Assembly (NCBI GenBank): GCA_012959785.1
Contig: DUCM01000010.1
Location: 248,386 to 312,385 of the forward strand
Length of the DNA stretch: 64,000 nucleotides
Source of the DNA: Planctomycetota bacterium
GTDB taxonomy: Bacteria; Planctomycetota; UBA1135; GCA-002686595
Direction of reading: 5' to 3'
The notes under the pieces were generated by a model. The model was not told the origin of the DNA, did no database searches, and saw only the letters and a program-made list of their open reading frames with translations. The position numbers and the translations under genes were made by a program. Below, one piece after another: positions 24,995 to 33,943 of this stretch. The number at the start of each line of letters is the position of its first letter. Position 1 is the stretch's first letter.

Positions 24995-26632
24995 CTATTC
25001 TGCGTCCCGGGCGAGTTCGCGCTTGAGCTTCTTCAAGTTGCCGAGCGAGTCCCGCCGGGCGATTTTGAGGACTCGCTCGGTCTCTTGATCGAGGTCGTCA
25101 CGCGCGAGTTCGCGCTCGGCCATCTCGAGGCTGCGTTGATACAGGTCGCCGGCCCGTTCGAGATCGCGCTTCAGGTTGTAGTGCAAAACGACAGCGGTGT
25201 CGTTGAGGTAGTTGGCATTCTCGGGTTCGAGGTCCAGGGCTTTTTCGTAGCACAAAAGGGCTCGCTCGTAGAGTGCGGAGCGGGCTTGCTTGGCGGCTTC
25301 ATCCCCATTCCGTCTGATCTTGCGCGAGTCCCCCGTGTCGCGGTAGAAGAGCCCCGCGTTGTTCCAAAAGCGTGAAGTCTCGGGCGCGGCGACGGCCAAA
25401 GCTTCGCTCAGTTTGCCCGCGACGAGATTGCGGCCGGCCTTGGCGGAAACGCCGATCAGGTGTTCGACGATGGGGCCATGCAAGCCCGCCTTGGAATTGA
25501 TCGAGCTGGCCAGATCCTCCGCGGAGAGGTCAAAGTTCTCGGCGATCAAGGCGGCTGCCGTCTCGAACTCCTGGCCGTGGAAGGCGATCAGTCCCAGATA
25601 CCACTTACAGTTGGTGAACGAGGGGTTCTGAGCGAAGGCCGCTTCGAAGGCTCCCTGGGCTTCGGGGTAGCTTTGGTGGGTGAAGCGCGACCAACCCAGC
25701 CACCAACGCAGGCTGGCGTCCCGCGCGCCGCTGGCCGTCTTCTGGGCGCCGCTTTCAAGGCACTCAAGGAAGAGGTCCGCACCCAGGCTGCTCAGCACCT
25801 GGCCGAGGTTCAGGGCTCCGGGGTCGTGGCCCAGGGCCGCTGCGTAGTGCCCGCTGGCGCGTTCCAACTCGCCCTTCCATACCAGGGCATCGCCGGCCTT
25901 GGAGTGGCCGCGCGCCAGGGCCGCGGAGCTAGGCGTGGCCATGCGGGTAGCGGCTTCGAAGGAATCGAGGGCTACCTGCCAGTGGCCATCGGCGGCTGCT
26001 TGGGTGTCGGGTTTGCCGCGGGCGGCGACGAACTGTGAAAAGGCCACCTCGCCCAGCATCAGCGTGGCCAGGATGTTGCGCGGCTCTTTCCCGCGCGCTG
26101 ACTCCGCCGCAGCCCGAGCGCGAGGGAGGTCCTGGGTGTTCCAGGCCGCGTCGGCGAGAAACAGGAAGGCATCACCGAATCGATCGGGATCGGCTTTCGT
26201 GGCGCTCTCCAAGAAAGTGACCGCATCTCCGTAGTGCATGCGCACCGTGCCCAGGTTGACACCTTCGCGGACGTACTTGCGGGCCTTGAAGGCGAAGGAC
26301 ATGCCGTAGAGGTAATCCATCGCCGGGCCTTCGTGTCCGGCGCCCGCCAGGAGGTCGGTCATGTCGAGAGCGTCGTTCAGGAACTCGGCTTCGATCATGG
26401 CGCGGATCAACCACAGGCGCGTGCGCAGTCGTCCCTGGTCGCGAGCGTCCGCTTGGCGCAGGCTGCCCAGGGCGGCATCGGTTTGGCCGGCTTTCATCAG
26501 CGATCGTCCACGCTTCACCAGCAGCACTACATCGGCGCTCTGGTTCTGGGGAGCTGTGGACTGGGCGCCAGGAGCGGCGAGGGCCAGGGACGCAGAGCAG
26601 GAGAGGAAGAGAATCAGGCGGGGACAAATCAT
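24995..26632 (-). CDS. Exported TPR-repeat protein
   Basis: The 545 residues begin with a signal peptide (MICPRLILFLSCSASLALAA, cleavage expected near Ala-Ala-Pro). The rest is helical with TPR-like units, for example LVKRGRSLMKAGQTDAALGS, ESATKADPDRFGDAFLFLAD and ALLCYEKALDLEPENANYLN, and a basic C-terminus. It probably acts in the periplasm as a scaffold. It lies 50 nt downstream of a TPR lipoprotein with a related final region (NNAGLFYRDTGDSRKI here, NNAGFFNRDLGTDLEQ there), so the two look like diverged paralogues of one transcription unit. No enzymatic motif is visible. Function unknown. Confidence 0.75.
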   Translation of the reverse strand: MICPRLILFLSCSASLALAAPGAQSTAPQNQSADVVLLVKRGRSLMKAGQTDAALGSLRQADARDQGRLRTRLWLIRAMIEAEFLNDALDMTDLLAGAGHEGPAMDYLYGMSFAFKARKYVREGVNLGTVRMHYGDAVTFLESATKADPDRFGDAFLFLADAAWNTQDLPRARAAAESARGKEPRNILATLMLGEVAFSQFVAARGKPDTQAAADGHWQVALDSFEAATRMATPSSAALARGHSKAGDALVWKGELERASGHYAAALGHDPGALNLGQVLSSLGADLFLECLESGAQKTASGARDASLRWWLGWSRFTHQSYPEAQGAFEAAFAQNPSFTNCKWYLGLIAFHGQEFETAAALIAENFDLSAEDLASSINSKAGLHGPIVEHLIGVSAKAGRNLVAGKLSEALAVAAPETSRFWNNAGLFYRDTGDSRKIRRNGDEAAKQARSALYERALLCYEKALDLEPENANYLNDTAVVLHYNLKRDLERAGDLYQRSLEMAERELARDDLDQETERVLKIARRDSLGNLKKLKRELARDAE

Positions 26633-26682
26633 CGGAATGCAAAAATGGGGAGGCGGGGGAGGAAGGGGCCGAAGAGTCGCGG

Positions 26683-28812
26683 CTATTGCTGCAAGGCTCC
26701 CCGCAACTGGCCCAAGGCTTCCAGGCGCTTGAGCACTGTCTCGGGCTCGAGGTCCGCCCAGTAGTGTGCTTTGATAGCTTGCTCCACAGCCACGCTACCG
26801 GCGGCGATTCTGGCGCACAGGGGTTGGAAGAACTGGGTCACTGCGCCCCGCGGATAGCGCTCGTAGCCCAGGCTCTTCTCGAACCATGCGGCCGCTTTGG
26901 TGGCGTTTCCGCGCAGGGTGAGCTCCAGGACGCCCAGGTTTTGGTAGGCGTCGCCCACTGCCTCGCGGGTCATGGTGCGCGCCTCTTCGTCCTCGATGCC
27001 CGCCTCGAGTTGCGGCAACCCCACGGCGATGGCGTCTTGGAAATAGGACTCAGCCAGGTCGGGATTGCGCTGCAGGTAGTAGGCCAGGACCAGGCCGCAG
27101 TCGTTCACAAGCCGCGCGTCCTGCGGCGCCAGTTGTGCCGCCACCTGGTAGGCTGCGAAGGAGCGTTCCATGTGCTCGACGGCTCGCTTGAATAGCGCTT
27201 CCGCTTGGCTTGGGTCGCTGTCCTCGGTGAGCAGCAGTTCCACTCCCTGTTGTTCCAGGTCCGTCCCCAGATCTCGATTGAAGAAGCCCGCATTGTTGGC
27301 ATAGCCCGAGTTCGTCGCATCATAGGCGAACAATGCATCGGAAATTTCCGCCGCGCGCACGAGTTCTGGGAAGCGTTCGCCGTGATTGGGACCGGGCTTC
27401 AGCCAGGCCTCGTTGTGCATGCGCACGAGAAAGGAGAGCGAGTCGAGGCCGGACCAGAGCTGGTCCTTGACCTCCCAACGCAAGCCACCGTCCATGAGTT
27501 CTTCCATGGAGAAGAAAGCAAGAGCGGCGTCATCCAGTTGACCGGCGTGGTAATGGCTCCAACCCAAGCCGTTGCGGCAGATGATCTCATAGCCCAGGCA
27601 AGCGTCGGTGTAGCTCGTTTCCAGAAGGCGGGCGGCGCGAAAGCGCGACTCGGCCAGGCTGAATCCGGCGCCCTGGTCGTTCGCTTGGGCGAGCATTTTT
27701 TCCAGAGCTTCCTCGTAGGTGGCGCGTGCCAGGTGCCAGAGGCCGATGGCCAGTTCGGCGTGGCTTGAGTGGAAAGCTTCGTAGCTTTCACGCACCGCTG
27801 TCCAGCCTCCCAGTTGGCTGGCCACGCGCACTAGGCCGTCGTGCAATTGCGAGCTCTCTGGTGCAATGGCGAGGCCCCGCACCAGGGTGTCGCGGGCCTC
27901 GTCAAGGCGCTCTTCCCACTGGAAGAGGTTGGCCAACTGGCTCCAGGCCCAGGGGTCCGTGGGGTCGCGGCCCACGATTCCTTCGAGGGCGCCGCGGGTC
28001 TTTTCAAACAGGGCGGCGGCTCTGTCTCCGGGCAGCACGCCGGTCTTGGCGGCGCTGTAGGCCGTGAAGCTCACCTCTGCGTGGGTGCGCTCGGGGTCGA
28101 AGCTCTGGTGAACGGCGAAGGGCGAATCGTTGCCCAGGCGCTGCATACCGGTCTCGGCGTGGGCCAAAGCTTCCGACAATTCTCTGGCATCGTTGGTGGC
28201 GTAGTACGAGAGCCAACCCGCACGGGCCGCGCCGAGCCAGGCTGCGTCGGCCTTGTTAGTGCGCGCCGCGGCCAGGAAGGCCGTGCGCGCGTCGGCGAAC
28301 ATCAACGGGTTGCCGTCTTCGACACCCATGCGCAGGGCGCACTCGCCGCGCAGAACCTGGACAAGCTCGCTCTTTGGCAGCAAGCGCACCGCGTCGTCGA
28401 GGGGCAGCATGGCCGCGCGGGGATCATCGGCGTATAGAGCTTTGCGGGCTTCGGCTAGTTTGGTGGGGACCACTGCCCGGGCCAGGTCTTGGCGCAGTTC
28501 GCGGGCACGCTGGTTCCTCGGCGCCAGGGCAAGCGCCGCGGCGATGGGCGGCCAGGCCGCGGGCCAGTCTTCGGCCGCCAGAGCTTCGACCGCCTCTGCG
28601 AGGTGCGACTCGAGGAGCAGCGTGGTGGTTAGCGCACGCGCCGCCGCGAAGTCGCCGGACTCCAGAGCCGCCTGGGCTCGTTGCAGGAGATCGGTCTCCA
28701 CGGCGGGGCTCGGCTCGGGTGTGGCGGCGGGCGCAGCGGGCTGTTCTGTTTCCGTGGCCGCGCAGGCGGCCAGGAGCAAGGCGGGGGCGATGGCCTTCAG
28801 AGCGAAGTTCAT
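26683..28812 (-). CDS. TPR-repeat lipoprotein
   Basis: From the ATG at 28812 the protein has 709 residues and a clear lipobox (ALLLAACAATETEQ, lipidated Cys17), followed by a Pro/Ala/Glu-rich spacer of about 35 residues. The remainder is helical with repeated TPR-like motifs (for example DPTDPWAWSQLANLFQWEER, ARDTLVRGLAIAPESSQLHD). The frame continues upstream of 28812, but that part is not protein-like. It is likely anchored to a membrane as a protein-interaction scaffold. It is upstream of the related exported TPR protein and divergent from the large Ig-like lipoprotein across a 342-nt gap. Confidence 0.78.
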   Translation of the reverse strand: MNFALKAIAPALLLAACAATETEQPAAPAATPEPSPAVETDLLQRAQAALESGDFAAARALTTTLLLESHLAEAVEALAAEDWPAAWPPIAAALALAPRNQRARELRQDLARAVVPTKLAEARKALYADDPRAAMLPLDDAVRLLPKSELVQVLRGECALRMGVEDGNPLMFADARTAFLAAARTNKADAAWLGAARAGWLSYYATNDARELSEALAHAETGMQRLGNDSPFAVHQSFDPERTHAEVSFTAYSAAKTGVLPGDRAAALFEKTRGALEGIVGRDPTDPWAWSQLANLFQWEERLDEARDTLVRGLAIAPESSQLHDGLVRVASQLGGWTAVRESYEAFHSSHAELAIGLWHLARATYEEALEKMLAQANDQGAGFSLAESRFRAARLLETSYTDACLGYEIICRNGLGWSHYHAGQLDDAALAFFSMEELMDGGLRWEVKDQLWSGLDSLSFLVRMHNEAWLKPGPNHGERFPELVRAAEISDALFAYDATNSGYANNAGFFNRDLGTDLEQQGVELLLTEDSDPSQAEALFKRAVEHMERSFAAYQVAAQLAPQDARLVNDCGLVLAYYLQRNPDLAESYFQDAIAVGLPQLEAGIEDEEARTMTREAVGDAYQNLGVLELTLRGNATKAAAWFEKSLGYERYPRGAVTQFFQPLCARIAAGSVAVEQAIKAHYWADLEPETVLKRLEALGQLRGALQQ

Positions 28813-29154
28813 GGTTCGGGGTGGGGACAGGGGCTGGGCGACGGTGCTATAGATCCGGGGCGGCCTTTTCTGTTCCAAGAGCATGGGGTGGCGCGGCCCA
28901 GGGGAGGGCGGAGGGGCGGGTGGTGGTACACTCCTCGCAATGCTAAGTAGACCCGTGGATCCTGTGGGGTCACACATATAGTATAGAGAAGCACAGCCCG
29001 GGGGACCCGCCGCCAAGGCCCCTCCCTGGCCCTGGCGAGGGATCTTCCGAGAAGGGCCGGTGCCCTTCACAAGGCCCGGGAAGACTCTTCACCCCCGGGC
29101 GTCCAGACCGCTCCAGCTGCTTCTTCGCCCTGCCCGCCGCCTGTTGCCCCGTCC
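28813..29154. other. Divergent intergenic region between two lipoprotein genes
   Basis: There is no gene in this 342-nt stretch. Its one AT-rich island (about 28971-28990, ACATATAGTATAG) stands out in very GC-rich DNA. It contains TATAGT on the plus strand and TATACT on the minus strand, so -10 elements in both directions are possible. I do not find a matching -35 hexamer at the usual distance. Promoters for both lipoprotein genes are expected here. Confidence 0.4.
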
Positions 29155-32100
29155 ATGACCCTACCCCGACACAATCCGACCCTGCTGGCCCGGGCCGCCA
29201 CCGTTCTCGGAGCCTTTTTCGTGGCGCTCTTCGCGGGCTGCGACAATCCCGCCTGCGTCTTCGGCCCGGCTGGCTGCACAGGCGGCGTGGGAGGCGCGGG
29301 TTCGGCGGCCACCTCGGCCTCTTTTCCCGAGCAGGGCGAGTGGATTGCACCCGGCGCTCCGCAGGTCGTGGAGTTCTTCCCCAAGGGAACTGCCAGCGCC
29401 GCCACGCCCATCGTGCTCGTTTTCAACGAGTCGATCTCACCGGCCTCCATCGAGCGCGCCTTCGAACTCAGCCAAGCTGGCGGCCTGCCCACGGGACCCG
29501 CTGCCCTGGCCAGCAGTTTGGTGGGGGACGGTCGCGTGTTGGTGCTCTTCCCGCCGCCCCTCGTGGCGGGTCTTGCGTATGAGATCCGGTGGTCCGAGGG
29601 CACTAGCGTGCGCGACCTGACAGGTTCCCTGGCCCTGCGTCCCAGCAACGGCGTGGCCGGCAGTTTCAGTGTGGAGGCCGAGTCCGATGGCGTGCCCGAG
29701 CTGCTCTTGACCTGGCCCCTGGACTCGTCCACGAACCAGGGCACCCAGACTGAAATCGTCACGATCTTCGACACCCTCCTCGATCCCACCTCGGTGCTGC
29801 CCACCTCTTGGCGTGTGCTGGTGGACGGCGTTCCGCCAGCCTTCAACCCGAGCCCCCAGATGCTCAGCATCGACACCGGAGGGTTCGGTCAGCCTTCGAG
29901 CACCCAGGAGCCGCGGGTCTGGACCTGGCGCAGCGTGGACCCCGCCACTGGAGCGGCGGTTTCCCTGGGCACCGGCGCCGAGATCACTGTGGAACTCTCG
30001 CCGGCTGGCGGCACGGCCATCACGACTCCCGACGACGAAGCCCTGGCTCCGGTCAGTCACAGCTTCACGACCATGAGTTTCTCCGCGCCGCTTGTAGCCT
30101 CCTTGCAGAGCGACCCCTCGGACGCCATCGGCAACGCCAACCTGACCGGCAGTGCGCCGCTCATGCTGCAAGTCGACTTGGAGGAACCGGCCCTGGCTGG
30201 CGATACGCTCAGCATCTGGGAGTTCGGCACCCTGCCCGGCAGCACCGGCCCCGATCCTGATGACCCGGGCGGGCCGCCGCTTCCGGGGGTGATTCTGGCC
30301 CTGGCGCGCAGCTTTGATCTCGACGCCGGAACCTCCAGTGTGCTCCTGGAAGAGGCTCAGTTGAACCTTGTGGACTCATCCAATGCGGCGCGCTTTTTGG
30401 ATGGTGACCTGGGCTTTGCCTTCAGCGTGACCCGCGACGGCGCCACGAGCCCCTTGCGAGTCCTCGATGTGGACGCCGAAGCTGGCGGCATTCAGGACGC
30501 CCTGCTCGACACCGATCCCCCGGCCTTCATCGCCCTCGCTGGATTGGTGGCCGGCGAGAACGACTACCGCACGGATGCCCGCGATCTGGTGGTGATGGGA
30601 CGCGCCGATGAGGTGCTGCGCACGGCGCTAGTTACAGCTCACCTCTCCGGCGGCCCCGTGGACAACACCGTGGGCGGCGCCTTACCGCCCCTGCCCGCCC
30701 TGGACAGTTCGGGCGAGTTCATCGCGGCTGCGGTGAGTTTGGACGCTGTGGCGGCGAGTGAGTTGCCGCTCAACTTTGATCTGGTCGTGTACGACCGCGC
30801 TCTCAATCCATCGCCGGTCTTCGCGGGTCGCTGGACCCAACTCGGCAGCAGCGGACCGGCGCTGCCGTTGCCGGGCAGTGGCTTCGATGTGACCGTGACG
30901 GTCTATGACTCCGTGACCCTTGCGGCCATTGAGGGTGCCGTGATCCATAGCCACGAAGTGGATGCGGGGGCCTTGACTTCGCTTGTGCTCCCGACCGCGG
31001 TGACCGATGCGAGCGGCACGGCGACGATTCAGTCCGCGCCCACCGGCGAGACTCTCCTGACCGTGGAAGCTGTGGGCTACGACCTCTTTTCGTTCCAGGG
31101 AGTGCGCACCGACCGCCTCGGCGTGCCCATGACTTCTGAGAGCACGGCCAACCTGGCGGCGGTGGTGAGACCTGCGGCTCTGTCAGAAGGCACAGACCTG
31201 AACTCCAGTTTCCTCACGACATGGGCCGCCGATAGCCGGGTATTCTCACCCCAGGATGCTGCCTACCAGGGCATCAACTGCTTCTACAATCCTCTGGTCG
31301 ATCAAACCTTCTGCGGCTTCGCGCCCCAGGTGATCCAGGCCGGTCGCGCCGGCACGCTTTCCTTCCTGGCCACCAAGGAGCCCGCCAACCAGAGCGACCC
31401 CAGCGGATTCTCGGCGGCTTCGTTCCTGCAAGCCTTTGAGGCCAGGTTTCCCCGACCCGCCGTGCAGGCCGGGGGCTTCGATGATCTCACCCTGGCCGTG
31501 GGGCCGCTGCTCTCCGGTGCCGGTGTCGACCCCGCGGATGTGCCCCTGGGTGTGCCTGCTCTCGTTTTAGAAAAACCTGTCGGCTTCGCCCTGGCCTTCC
31601 CCAGCCTCGTGGGACCGCCGCTGGTCACGGTGGATGTGGTGACGACGGGTCTGGTCGGCGCCATGACCGTGGGCATGGGCAAGGCTTACGAGAACATCCC
31701 CGGCGACAACTACGACCTGCGCGCGGCCTACAGCGCTCTCGCGCGGGCGGCGGGGCCCCTGGTGGGCGACGGGTTGATGCGCGACGAGCGCTTTGTGCGG
31801 GCCGAATTCGTGGACCTGGGAGGCGCCCGCACGGGGGTGCGCCAGCCGCTTTCCGGCGCGGTCGCTTTGGTGCAGCCCCTGACCATCCCCCAGATTACGG
31901 CCCCTGTAGCCCCGGTGACGGGCAAGTCCTACCCGGTGGTCTTCGACGATGTGATCGACGGAGCCCTTGACGAGAAGGGCCTGGTGCGTGTGAGCCTGCG
32001 GGACGACCTGGGCCGCTCCTGGCACATCTGGCAGCCCGATCCCACCGGGTCGGGCAGCGCCACGATCTTCCTGCCGCCCATCGAGCTCCAGGGCGGCATA

Positions 32101-32247
32101 GCCCTGGCGGACGGCACGATAACCGCCGTGCTCAGCGCCTGGGCCTGGCCCGATTATGACCCCACGGACTTTCTCTTCAGCGACCCCGGCCGCGAGCACA
32201 ACCAGTTCCTCACCGGCCAGATCACGATCTGGCAGCAAGTCCCCTGA
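29155..32247 (+). CDS. Large lipoprotein with Ig-like (SbsA/Big_5-type) and carboxypeptidase-regulatory-like domains
   Basis: The 1030-residue protein has an export signal with a lipobox (FFVALFAGCDNPAC, Cys near 25), then a Gly/Ala/Ser spacer. Residues about 60-175 resemble an SbsA-type Ig-like domain (TPIVLVFNESISPASIERAF and VLVFPPPLVAGLAYEIRW). A second such unit follows (ETEIVTIFDTLLDPTSV-like). Around residue 580-660 lies a carnitine/carboxypeptidase-regulatory-like beta domain (DVTVTVYDSVTLAAIEGAVI, TVEAVGYDLFSF). Beta-rich sequence continues to the end. It is probably a surface-exposed adhesion or matrix protein, common in Planctomycetota and Myxococcota. There are no catalytic motifs. 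Confidence 0.75.
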   Translation: MTLPRHNPTLLARAATVLGAFFVALFAGCDNPACVFGPAGCTGGVGGAGSAATSASFPEQGEWIAPGAPQVVEFFPKGTASAATPIVLVFNESISPASIERAFELSQAGGLPTGPAALASSLVGDGRVLVLFPPPLVAGLAYEIRWSEGTSVRDLTGSLALRPSNGVAGSFSVEAESDGVPELLLTWPLDSSTNQGTQTEIVTIFDTLLDPTSVLPTSWRVLVDGVPPAFNPSPQMLSIDTGGFGQPSSTQEPRVWTWRSVDPATGAAVSLGTGAEITVELSPAGGTAITTPDDEALAPVSHSFTTMSFSAPLVASLQSDPSDAIGNANLTGSAPLMLQVDLEEPALAGDTLSIWEFGTLPGSTGPDPDDPGGPPLPGVILALARSFDLDAGTSSVLLEEAQLNLVDSSNAARFLDGDLGFAFSVTRDGATSPLRVLDVDAEAGGIQDALLDTDPPAFIALAGLVAGENDYRTDARDLVVMGRADEVLRTALVTAHLSGGPVDNTVGGALPPLPALDSSGEFIAAAVSLDAVAASELPLNFDLVVYDRALNPSPVFAGRWTQLGSSGPALPLPGSGFDVTVTVYDSVTLAAIEGAVIHSHEVDAGALTSLVLPTAVTDASGTATIQSAPTGETLLTVEAVGYDLFSFQGVRTDRLGVPMTSESTANLAAVVRPAALSEGTDLNSSFLTTWAADSRVFSPQDAAYQGINCFYNPLVDQTFCGFAPQVIQAGRAGTLSFLATKEPANQSDPSGFSAASFLQAFEARFPRPAVQAGGFDDLTLAVGPLLSGAGVDPADVPLGVPALVLEKPVGFALAFPSLVGPPLVTVDVVTTGLVGAMTVGMGKAYENIPGDNYDLRAAYSALARAAGPLVGDGLMRDERFVRAEFVDLGGARTGVRQPLSGAVALVQPLTIPQITAPVAPVTGKSYPVVFDDVIDGALDEKGLVRVSLRDDLGRSWHIWQPDPTGSGSATIFLPPIELQGGIALADGTITAVLSAWAWPDYDPTDFLFSDPGREHNQFLTGQITIWQQVP

Positions 32248-32417
32248 GGGCACCAAAGGGCCCCCAGGGCGGCGCTATTTTTCCCGACTCTGCCTTATTT
32301 AACGGGCTGGCTTTTTCATGGGCTGGGGGTTTTTCTATACTCAGGGCCCACGACTTCTCGCTGCCCCAGGCTGCGGGACGCCCGCTGCATGATTGCCTGC
32401 GACCCGTTCGAATCACA

Positions 32418-33008
32418 ATGAACCACTCCCGCTCTGCGCGCCTCTTCCATCTTTCCCTCCCCAGCCTCTTGATCGCAGCCGCCTTGGGCGCTGGCTGCCA
32501 GGGCCTGCCCCAGGTTCCCGGGCGCCATGTCCAGGAGCTCTATCGCGGCGGTCTCGAGAGCGTGCAGCCCGCGGATGTGGTGGTGGCTCCGGTGAACGAC
32601 CAGTCGCCTGGCTGCACAGCCCCCCTCGCGGCGCTCCGTAGCGCCTTCCAGAACGCGCTCATCAAGCGCCGCTATAGCCCCCTGGCCCTCGACTATGTCG
32701 ACCGACGAGTCGTGGAAGCGGCCTATACCGTGGGAGCTTTGCAGGAAGACGCAGTTCTGCAAGTCACCGTGCGCGAATGGGACATGAGCCGTTGGGACAC
32801 CCACGGCGAAGTGCAGGTGGAGGTGGAGGCCTGGATGATTGCCGCCAATGGCGCCGAGCTGTGGGGCGGCAAGTTGTCCCGCAAGCTGGACCTCTCCAAT
32901 GAGCGCGAGCACTTCCCCACCCATGTGGAGGCCTTCACTCGAGGCTGCACACGGGTGGCTGATGAGTTGCTCAAGGTCATGCCGGCGCGCACTCCCACAG
33001 CTCGCTAG
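32418..33008 (+). CDS. Small lipoprotein of unknown function (GNA1162/DUF799-like pattern)
   Basis: The 196-residue protein has a lipoprotein signal (LLIAAALGAGCQGLPQ, Cys27 or so). The mature part reads VVVAPVNDQSPG, LRSAFQNALIKRRYSPLALD, VLQVTVREWDMSRW and WMIAANGAELWGGKLSRKL. This alternation resembles outer-membrane lipoproteins such as GNA1162, where a beta sheet packs on helices; the resemblance is by eye only. A TATACT sequence at 32336-32341, about 77 nt before the start, might be a -10 element, but a good -35 is missing. It is probably a monocistronic unit. Confidence 0.7.
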   Translation: MNHSRSARLFHLSLPSLLIAAALGAGCQGLPQVPGRHVQELYRGGLESVQPADVVVAPVNDQSPGCTAPLAALRSAFQNALIKRRYSPLALDYVDRRVVEAAYTVGALQEDAVLQVTVREWDMSRWDTHGEVQVEVEAWMIAANGAELWGGKLSRKLDLSNEREHFPTHVEAFTRGCTRVADELLKVMPARTPTAR

Positions 33009-33360
33009 CCACAAAAAGCCCGCGGGGGCGGCCCTTGGCCGTATTTTGGCTGATTTGGGACGGCTCCGTGGGCCACCTGGAGCGCCAGCGCCTCTAAATA
33101 GCGTCGCTTGGTGTGGCATCACCCAGTGAACTGCTAGGTCAAGCTGGACAGGCGCGGCAGAGAGACTAGAATATTCGCGCTCGATGCGAGCCGGTCTCCT
33201 CCGCCCACAGGGCGGGGCCGGCGCACCCAGGCCCTGGGGTCCCTGCCCTGGAGTGCGGGCAAGTCCGTCGAGGCGACTCCCTTTGGGGGGTCGTACCAGA
33301 AACGCCAGACACATTCAGCGGCCCTCCTTACAAGGAAGGCGACAGCTGACAGGGTAATCC
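33009..33360. other. Intergenic region and long leader of rpsO
   Basis: There is no gene in this 352-nt gap. It contains a sigma70-like promoter at 33145-33172 and, after it, a leader of about 180 nt with several GC-rich potential stems, for example CCGCCCACAGGGCGG and CGACTCCC paired with GGGGGGTCG. A leader of this size before rpsO is compatible with S15 autoregulation, as known in several bacteria. Confidence 0.45.
33145..33172 (+). promoter_or_regulatory. Sigma70-type promoter of rpsO
   Basis: The -35 candidate TGGACA (33145-33150) matches five of six consensus bases, and the -10 candidate TAGAAT (33167-33172) also matches well. The spacer is 16 nt. Transcription would start near 33180, giving a leader of about 180 nt before the rpsO ATG. 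Confidence 0.5.
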
Positions 33361-33630
33361 ATGGCCATCACAGCTGACCGTAAGACAGAAATCATCAAGG
33401 AATTCGGGGCCCGCGAGGGCGACACAGGATCACCCGAAGTCCAGATCGCCGTGCTCACCGAGCACATCACGAACCTGACCGAGCACCTCCGGTCCCACAA
33501 GAAGGACTTCGCCACCCGGCGAGGGCTGCTCACCATGGTCGGCCGCCGCAGCCGCCTCCTGCGCTACCTGCGCGGGAAGTCTACCGAGCGCTACAAGACG
33601 ATCGTCTCCAAGCTCGGTCTGCGTCACTAG
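33361..33630 (+). CDS. rpsO: 30S ribosomal protein S15
   Basis: The 89 residues are the standard length of S15, a primary binder of the 16S rRNA central domain. Typical motifs are [50 protein letters not shown] and a C-terminal [13 protein letters not shown]. It is followed by pnp, the conserved bacterial order. A likely terminator at 33686-33738 separates the two, and pnp has its own leader, so the pair is only partly co-transcribed. There is no strong Shine-Dalgarno directly before the ATG (GGGTAATCC). Confidence 0.98.
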   Translation: MAITADRKTEIIKEFGAREGDTGSPEVQIAVLTEHITNLTEHLRSHKKDFATRRGLLTMVGRRSRLLRYLRGKSTERYKTIVSKLGLRH

Positions 33631-33943
33631 ACCAACACACACTTTTGCGCTCGAGGGCGTGTGAACCGGATAAACAACTGGTTCGCCTGGGGCCCGAGGA
33701 CAATCAGACCCCAATTCTCGAGTACCCCCGGTTTTTTTAGGAACCCACCGTCACCCAGAAGAGCTTGGACAAAAAGCTCAAACGCATAGATGAACAGGAC
33801 ATGGATCCTGAGCACGAGTGACGGCCGAAGATTTTTTTGCATGACGACTCATGCCAGGCGAAGGCCCTGCTACCGCAAGGCCAAGGCCCTGGCAGAGAAG
33901 TTCAGAGACAAGACAAACGACAAGAAAAGGAAACAAGAAACAG
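33631..33943. other. rpsO-pnp intergenic region
   Basis: This 313-nt gap holds a terminator-like structure (33686-33738), a perfect small stem GCATGA/TCATGC at 33839-33854 and an A-rich stretch before pnp. A 53-codon frame runs from ATG 33790 to TGA 33949-33951, is Lys/Arg-rich and overlaps the pnp start by 8 nt. I do not call it a gene because it lacks a ribosome binding site. Confidence 0.5.
33686..33738 (+). terminator. Probable intrinsic terminator after rpsO
   Basis: CCTGGGG with CCGAGGA (33686-33700) can pair with TCTCG...CCCCCGG (33716-33731) with a few mismatches and bulges. Seven Ts follow directly (33732-33738). The T run makes a terminator likely; RNase III or autoregulatory processing is an alternative, since rpsO-pnp spacers often carry processing stems. 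Confidence 0.5.

Noticed and set aside
28971..28990. TATAGT/TATACT island as firm promoters
   Set aside because: No -35 hexamer at 16-18 nt in either direction, so I list it only as a possible region.
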